A stretch of 64,000 nt of DNA from Alentia gelatinosa. Its lineage: Eukaryota; Annelida; Polychaeta; Phyllodocida; Polynoidae. How positions within the stretch are numbered: the first letter of the stretch is position 1; each line of letters starts with the position of its first letter. Both the position numbers and the translations under genes were made by a program. Shown here piece after piece: positions 59,201 through 64,000 of this stretch. The notes beneath the pieces are model-generated. The model had not been told where the DNA came from and ran no database searches. It was given only the letters and a program-made list of their open reading frames with translations. The stretch covers positions 40,341,950 to 40,405,949 of the forward strand of contig OX465579.1 of assembly GCA_950022655.1 (NCBI GenBank), written 5' to 3'.

Positions 59201-61021
59201 TTTCCATCTATACTGATTGATCCTGGTGTTTTATAGTTTTGCGCTACGGTATGTTTTCCAACGCAGTTATTCCGTATAGGTAAAACCGACCCAAATCCAA
59301 AAGACGACAAGTGAGAAGAGGGTACTTAATAAGACTTCGTATCAATGTGGTCTCTTTGGGATTGCATCATCTACCTGCATACAAACGAAACACCGTAACT
59401 GAATGGTTTATTGAACGACAGTATAGAGGAATGCAAGAACCGTTTGTTGGCTTTTCACAGAATGTAAAATTATTTAAGATTGTGAAATCTGTGTTTAGAA
59501 GTTCAGCATTCCAATCGCATTATCTAAATACACCATGTCGCACCTTAAAAAGAGGCTGTGTCTCTTAAATGAGCATTAGCTAAATGTGATTAGTTCCCGT
59601 GTGTATTAAGCCTAAAAGTGGAAACAAGTTTCAAATGAAGAACACTTTTCTGGGTTGTAGCAATATCTTCCATACGTTCTAATCTATTGTGATATCGTTA
59701 CAATCTATTGGGCCATAGATTCAAAAACATCTGAGTAGGAGATGGGGAATTCCTTTGATCTCTAGCTTTTCCTACATACACCTTATCCTTATATCACTAT
59801 AGACGGCAGGTGGTGCCAATGATTGCCAGTTTAATTCGGTCCAGAATGTCCTTTTCTGACTCACGTACATCTATTATCCCCCAGAGTGCCTTATGCCATT
59901 ACCGTTCCTGTATTGTTCTTTTTCCCATCTCCATCGCATCACGTGTGATAAACGGTGCAGATATCTCTCCGGATCTTAGTATCGATCCCCATGGGACTGC
60001 AAGCTATTAATACGCAAAATAGAAACAAATTCCCATGTGGTCAGCGGAGCATTATGGGATAACCTATCGGTATTCAAGATAACGGTGGCATTCTACATTC
60101 AAATAGATAATAGTTCCAACTATCTTGGCTGGAAGGTTTTATCTGACTCTTACTTTAGAGTTTGTTTTCAGGAGTTTCTGATCGTAACCATGACAAAAGT
60201 AGCCTACTATTCTGGGCACGTATAGTAAACATTGAAGTTACTTTTATGGTTGAAGATACTTGTTCCGCAGTGTACAATAGTAGTTAGACAAGTATTTCAC
60301 GATTGAGGGAAGATTCTATTCTTGGGAAATAAAGGCTTCTCATAGCAATCTAATCATATGTTAGATCAGGTATGGTACTCTTATTCGTATGTGGTGAAAA
60401 TGAGATTGAGTTATTTATTGTATACTATTTCCTCGAAAAATTAATTTTAACAACCACTCGTAGATGCAAGACATAATTGATCTACGGACGTGATCACTAA
60501 TGGGAATGTATTTGATTATCAGATTGCAAATATGCTGGCTATTATGAAATAGTCCGTAATGAAATATGTCTTTATATAGATTGTAGGTACCAAAATGAAC
60601 CCAAAATAAAATCAACAAAGCCAGTGGTATTCAATTCTAATGGTGTTCGTTATGATACGTATCGACATCAGTATCTGCCGCGTTTTACTTTATCATTATC
60701 AAACTGCCTGTAGCTAATGTTCCAGGCCTGCCATACCGGTAAAAGTTAAAGCTGACGTCTGTTTGGGGATGTTTATTATTCCAATTGCGATTACAAAAGA
60801 AAGACTCCGTTATACAAAATCTAAATAAGTGCGTGATACTCTTTATATTAGGAAGGCAATATGTGTTTTTCTGACTATTTTGTATGGCTTGATTGTCTCT
60901 GCTTGCCGTATCTGAAGAAGAAAGCAGGCACAAGCAATCTCCGATGAATCTGAGTGACACATATATCGGTGGCTGTAGGGGCCATCTATAAAGTATGCAT
61001 GCAAACATTCTAAAAAGGATT
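56230..61021. other. AT-leaning noncoding stretch, no gene recognised
   Basis: Almost 4.8 kb with frames of 60-108 codons and no recognisable domain. Small items: a hairpin at 57856-57877 (listed), TGACGTCA at 58906-58913, and a CACCTG/CAGGTG hairpin near 57530. The 141-codon minus frame 60685-61110 runs into the repeat at 61022 and is not supported. Confidence 0.55.
57856..57877. repeat. Perfect 8-bp stem hairpin
   Basis: TTCCGAGT (57856-57863), loop TATTTT, ACTCGGAA (57870-57877). Isolated; no neighbour suggests a role. Confidence 0.5.
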
Positions 61022-61240
61022 TTATTTCGCCCCTGGCATTTCTCTCCCATAGGCTTAACATAGGGAGCTCGTTCCCCATGCCCCTGCGAGTATTGCGGTC
61101 CGTTCTCCATGGTCTTTATCTTTATTATTTCAGAGTGTACAGGGGAGAGATATATACAGAAAGCAACTCGTTTCGGTCAAATTCATTGTTCTATCCAGAA
61201 CGACGACCTTTACCAAAACCTGTTGGTTTCTTCTTTAGAC
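61022..61240 (-). repeat. Dispersed repeat, copy B (hairpin family), minus strand
   Basis: The reverse complement matches 42758-43058 in long blocks. These include the hairpin (minus strand CTCCC, then TATGTTAAGCCTAT, then GGGAG; 61067-61044), AATGCCAGGGGCGA after it, and CAATACTCGCAGGGGCATGG before it. Compared with copy A it lacks about 70 bp. Stem bases differ from copy A yet still pair. Confidence 0.8.
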
Positions 61241-61377
61241 CCTCCACTAGACTTGCTCAAGTCTTTGGTTATGAACGTAAATTGAATGAATAAAATAAAT
61301 TACAATGTGTAAGGTTCCTCTGACTGGCTCAGGAATCCAATCAGGGGGAGACACTGGTCCTGCTAACGTATTGTACT

Positions 61378-61485
61378 AGTCCCTGTGTCAGCCAGGCCAA
61401 GGGGAGAGTAGGTGGAGGGGTAAGCAGTAGGAGAGGTGGGTAGGACACAGGGACTGAGGCCAGTCTAACCCTCCACCTGCTCTCC
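61378..61485. repeat. Two interleaved inverted repeats in A-B-A'-B' order
   Basis: A = AGTCCCTGTGTC (61378-61389) is the exact reverse complement of A' = GACACAGGGACT (61444-61455). B = 61403-61419 (GGAGAGTAGGTGGAGGG) is complementary to B' = 61469-61485 with one mismatch. The spacer A-B and the spacer A'-B' are both 13 nt, and B to A' is 24 nt. The arms are therefore interleaved rather than nested, the topology of an H-type pseudoknot if transcribed. The purine-rich strand lies at B and its pyrimidine partner at B'. No gene is assigned; the 71-codon minus frame across it is not supported. Confidence 0.8.
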
Positions 61486-61892
61486 ATATTGTACGCATAA
61501 GATTGCAGAAGGCATGTACGCAAAATCTCGGAAGTGTTTACACCAGGGCTCCTCACTGCATTCGTTCTTAATGGATGGCCCCTAGTAAGAATTCTGGATA
61601 ACTCGCCCCGAACCGAAGTCGCCCTACGATTTTTTCACCTCAAAACCAACCTCCTCCCCTCTGTATTTCACTTTGTATCAAAAACAGTTACCGTTTGTCT
61701 GCTGATTTGAAGATTTATTTGTATAGTAAACCAAGGACAGCATGTGTAATGTCTTAGTTTGATCTCTTGCTACATCATTTACACAAGGATGTTAATATCG
61801 CCTGCTCAAGTGAATACAGATTCAAGGCCTAAGACTAGATGCGACAGGTGAAACATGAAGATCCCATAGATCCCAAAATAAAGTGAGTTTTT

Positions 61893-61912
61893 GAGCGCGG
61901 GAAATCGCGCTC
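61893..61912. promoter_or_regulatory. GAGCGCG hairpin overlapping an E2F-type site
   Basis: GAGCGCG (61893-61899), GGAAAT, CGCGCTC (61906-61912) form a perfect 7-bp stem. GCGGGAAA inside matches the E2F consensus (TTTCCCGC on the minus strand). It lies upstream of the coding-like segment beginning near 62133, but a link is speculative. Confidence 0.3.
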
Positions 61913-62132
61913 ATATACGTCATCTAGAGGACAGAATGCTCACACAGGCTTTCAGCTTACTGTCAAGAAACTATCCCTTCACTATCCATGCACCACCTAT
62001 AAAGGCCTGGGTAAATGAGCAGGGGTCCAGTATCCCAGTATCCCGTATCCCTGCCTCACTACTGACTTGGATCCTTAAAATAGAACTTTCATGGCTGAGT
62101 GACCATGTGAACGTGTGTGCATTGTGGTGTAG

Positions 62133-63178
62133 CAAATCAACAGAAATCAGATATCAATGGACTATGATAATTGTGCCAAATATATGAATGTTCCAGATAA
62201 TACCCCATCTGAAGATGTCAAATTAACTCTTAGAAGTAGATGGAAAACAGATCACAAATATGTTAGTAAGAGGATTACCATGGGCACTAGTACTCCAAAT
62301 GAGTGCATCAAGCGCTAAGGGGCTATCAAAGAGCAAACTGAGTGGCATAGCTGACCTATTAGCCAGAAACGTAGGGCAGTTGATCAAGACCCTAAATGAC
62401 AAATTCAGTCACAACCATGACAAGGTGAATGTGATCTGTGGTATGCTAGACCAGGCACAAGTCAAAATCAAAAACGTTAGCCAGAAAATGACAAACATCT
62501 CAAAAGAAATATACCAAAGTATTGATATTCTCTTACTTGTATTCTATGATATTTTGGTATACCGCGCTCTTCCATTATGAATGGAAATAACGTATGCTCC
62601 TAGTCTATCAAATTATGGGGTGACATCGTTTCGGAGCAAGTTCTTAGTTGTTTTTCGCTATGACCTTTGATCTGATGACCTTGTCTCGAGGAAGAGGAAC
62701 CACCCTGAGAATACGCCCGCGAGTACTAAATGAAATTAGCCCGGACAAACTAGACGCGGATGGAATAGACAATGGGTTATCTGATACACTGGAGGATTAA
62801 ATATGGACGATCTGGCCGCTACTCTGGTAGATCCTGGCTGTCAGCCATGGAGGACCTCAGAGGATTTAAACGCTGGGCTGCAGGTTACGCGAATGGCGAT
62901 GTCGACCAAGGACACCAATGAGTTGAACTCATGAGTCTCCTTCTGAACAAGCACATAGCAAATACCCTGCTTCCCTGAGCAATGTCCATGTTTCAAAGCA
63001 GGACTAAACTGCATCAGGGAACATTATGTACTAGTGGGGAATGCAAGTGACTGTAGATGGCGCCACAGCATTTGGTGACTTTGGAGAAAGTGCTGGATGT
63101 GAATTGCGAGCGTATCTGATGCTGGAGACACAAAAAGCGCTAAACGTAGCGATTTCTGGAATCGCCAACATTGCATGA
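62133..63178 (+). pseudogene. Frame-hopping series of coding-like ORFs, unknown origin
   Basis: Five plus-strand open segments follow each other: 62133-62318, 62227-62580, 62675-62800, 62803-62934 and 63035-63178, hopping among all three frames. Their translations are richer in Asp, Glu, Lys, Ala and Ser and poorer in Cys, His and Tyr than chance frames elsewhere. Examples are NVPDNTPSEDVKL, SKSKLSGIADLLARNVGQ, LNEISPDKLDADGIDNGL, MDDLAATLVDPG and DGATAFGDFGESAG. The pattern would fit one old coding sequence broken by frameshifts, such as a transposon gene or an endogenised viral gene. No conserved motif is recognised, each piece alone is within chance length, and in places a second frame looks equally plausible. 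Confidence 0.25.
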
Positions 63179-64000
63179 CATGGCATGTATGTGAGCTATT
63201 ACTTCACGTTTCACCTGATTATTGCTTCTGAGACGCTCAATTATCGATGGGAGATATTATCATGAAATGATATCTCACAAATACGCCAATTTATGTTGTA
63301 GATTCCGTAGATTGCTGCCGTTTCTCGCTTGGTGTGTCCCCGGCTTAAGGTCAACGACTGCAACACAACTAAATAGGCTTAGTCTTCTAGTGAATACCCA
63401 CTACCATCTACGTGGGGAAGGCCGGAGGCCGCTGAAGGCCTTCTATACTATTTCTTTATTTCTCTCATTTCGAGGATGAACAATAGATTACATGTGTTGG
63501 TAGAGGTATTCCACGTATGATGATGTATATGGAACAAGAAAACCATCACTTTCCTATATTCCGGTTGCTCTGATCCAATATTAGAGCTAAAGTCAGCAAT
63601 TGAGGAATTGGATTTCACATGAACATAAACATTGTAATAATGGGTCTAATGTGACCCATCCGTTATGCCTCGCATGTTATTCAGGTAATTCTATTTTGGC
63701 TCTCTAAAAGATATATTAAGGAAATATGTTGAATATTACGATCGACCGTTCACGTCTTCACAATGTCTGATGTATAATAGTTATAGCTGTCCTGCTCAAT
63801 AGAAGCCATCTTTGGCATATTATAAATATTTGATTATAAATCAACGCAGACAGGTGTGACAACTCAGGATTGGATGCGGGCTGCATTTAACTTGGGTTGC
63901 AGCTACATTAAAAACTACTAGAATACCAATCTATAGATGACGGTAATCAATTGCAGTACCCCATAGGTCGAGATTGGTTGCTGTCTCCACTAAAATGTTG
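63179..64000. other. Noncoding stretch to the window end
   Basis: One 85-codon plus frame (63222-63479) without a domain; otherwise AT-rich. Nothing was recognised at the right edge. Confidence 0.55.

Noticed and set aside
60685..61110. 141-codon minus frame
   Set aside because: Its N-terminal part is translated from the dispersed repeat at 61022-61240; the rest shows no domain.
1..64000. CRISPR array, bacterial operon or phage signatures
   Set aside because: There are no regularly spaced identical repeats with unique spacers and no tightly packed long frames. The LINE, SINE and splice-like content is eukaryotic.

Overview
The window looks like nuclear DNA of an animal, most likely an invertebrate. 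It is AT-leaning (roughly 40% G+C by eye), shows no dense arrangement of genes, and is full of short interspersed elements. Supporting evidence: a decayed LINE with a recognisable reverse transcriptase (43.8-45.9 kb), the 3' end of a second LINE (32.7-33.3 kb), a tRNA-derived SINE (24.1-24.4 kb), a (GA)36 microsatellite, and several foldback or MITE-like palindromes. The mix would fit a marine invertebrate such as a mollusc, but no single sequence proves the taxon.

No intact, recognisable cellular protein gene, rRNA or tRNA gene was found. Most open reading frames of 60-110 codons are what chance gives in 64 kb. The non-transposon exception is a 210-codon ATG-initiated frame on the minus strand at 41897-42529, with four hydrophobic stretches and an AATAAA just past its stop; I do not recognise it. 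Weaker coding candidates are a 90-nt exon-like segment at 28335-28424, an open frame ending at a strong donor site (55892-56223), and frame-hopping short ORFs at 62.13-63.18 kb.

Layout. 0-24 kb: mostly featureless intergenic or intronic DNA, with CpG-rich patches at 5.2-5.9, 14.2-14.9 and 19.7-20.2 kb, purine-rich tracts, and an array of palindromic units at 13.07-13.20 kb. 24-33 kb: a SINE, a 299-bp element with 25-bp terminal inverted repeats (26.35-26.65 kb) and a LINE tail. 33.4-36.3 kb: a cluster of repeated ACCGAT motifs, then the largest CpG-rich block, with promoter-like features. 39.6-47 kb: the densest repeat zone, with a 52-bp-arm hairpin, two copies of a 67-bp repeat, two copies of a hairpin-bearing repeat family, the 210-codon frame and the LINE. 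48.5-48.7 kb: a hidden 23-bp tandem array. 49.2-50.6 and 51.6-51.9 kb: CpG-rich patches. 54-64 kb: another palindrome, further copies of the hairpin family, and an unusual order-preserving pair of inverted repeats at 61378-61485.

The most interesting items are: (i) a six-copy dispersed motif around TAAGCCTATGG in which the flanking stem differs between copies but stays paired; (ii) the A-B-A'-B' pseudoknot-like layout at 61.4 kb; (iii) eleven exact copies of the 9-mer GAGCAGCTC or its complement, nearly all in GC-rich patches; and (iv) the 210-codon frame. All similarity statements come from reading the sequence by eye; no alignment or database search was run.
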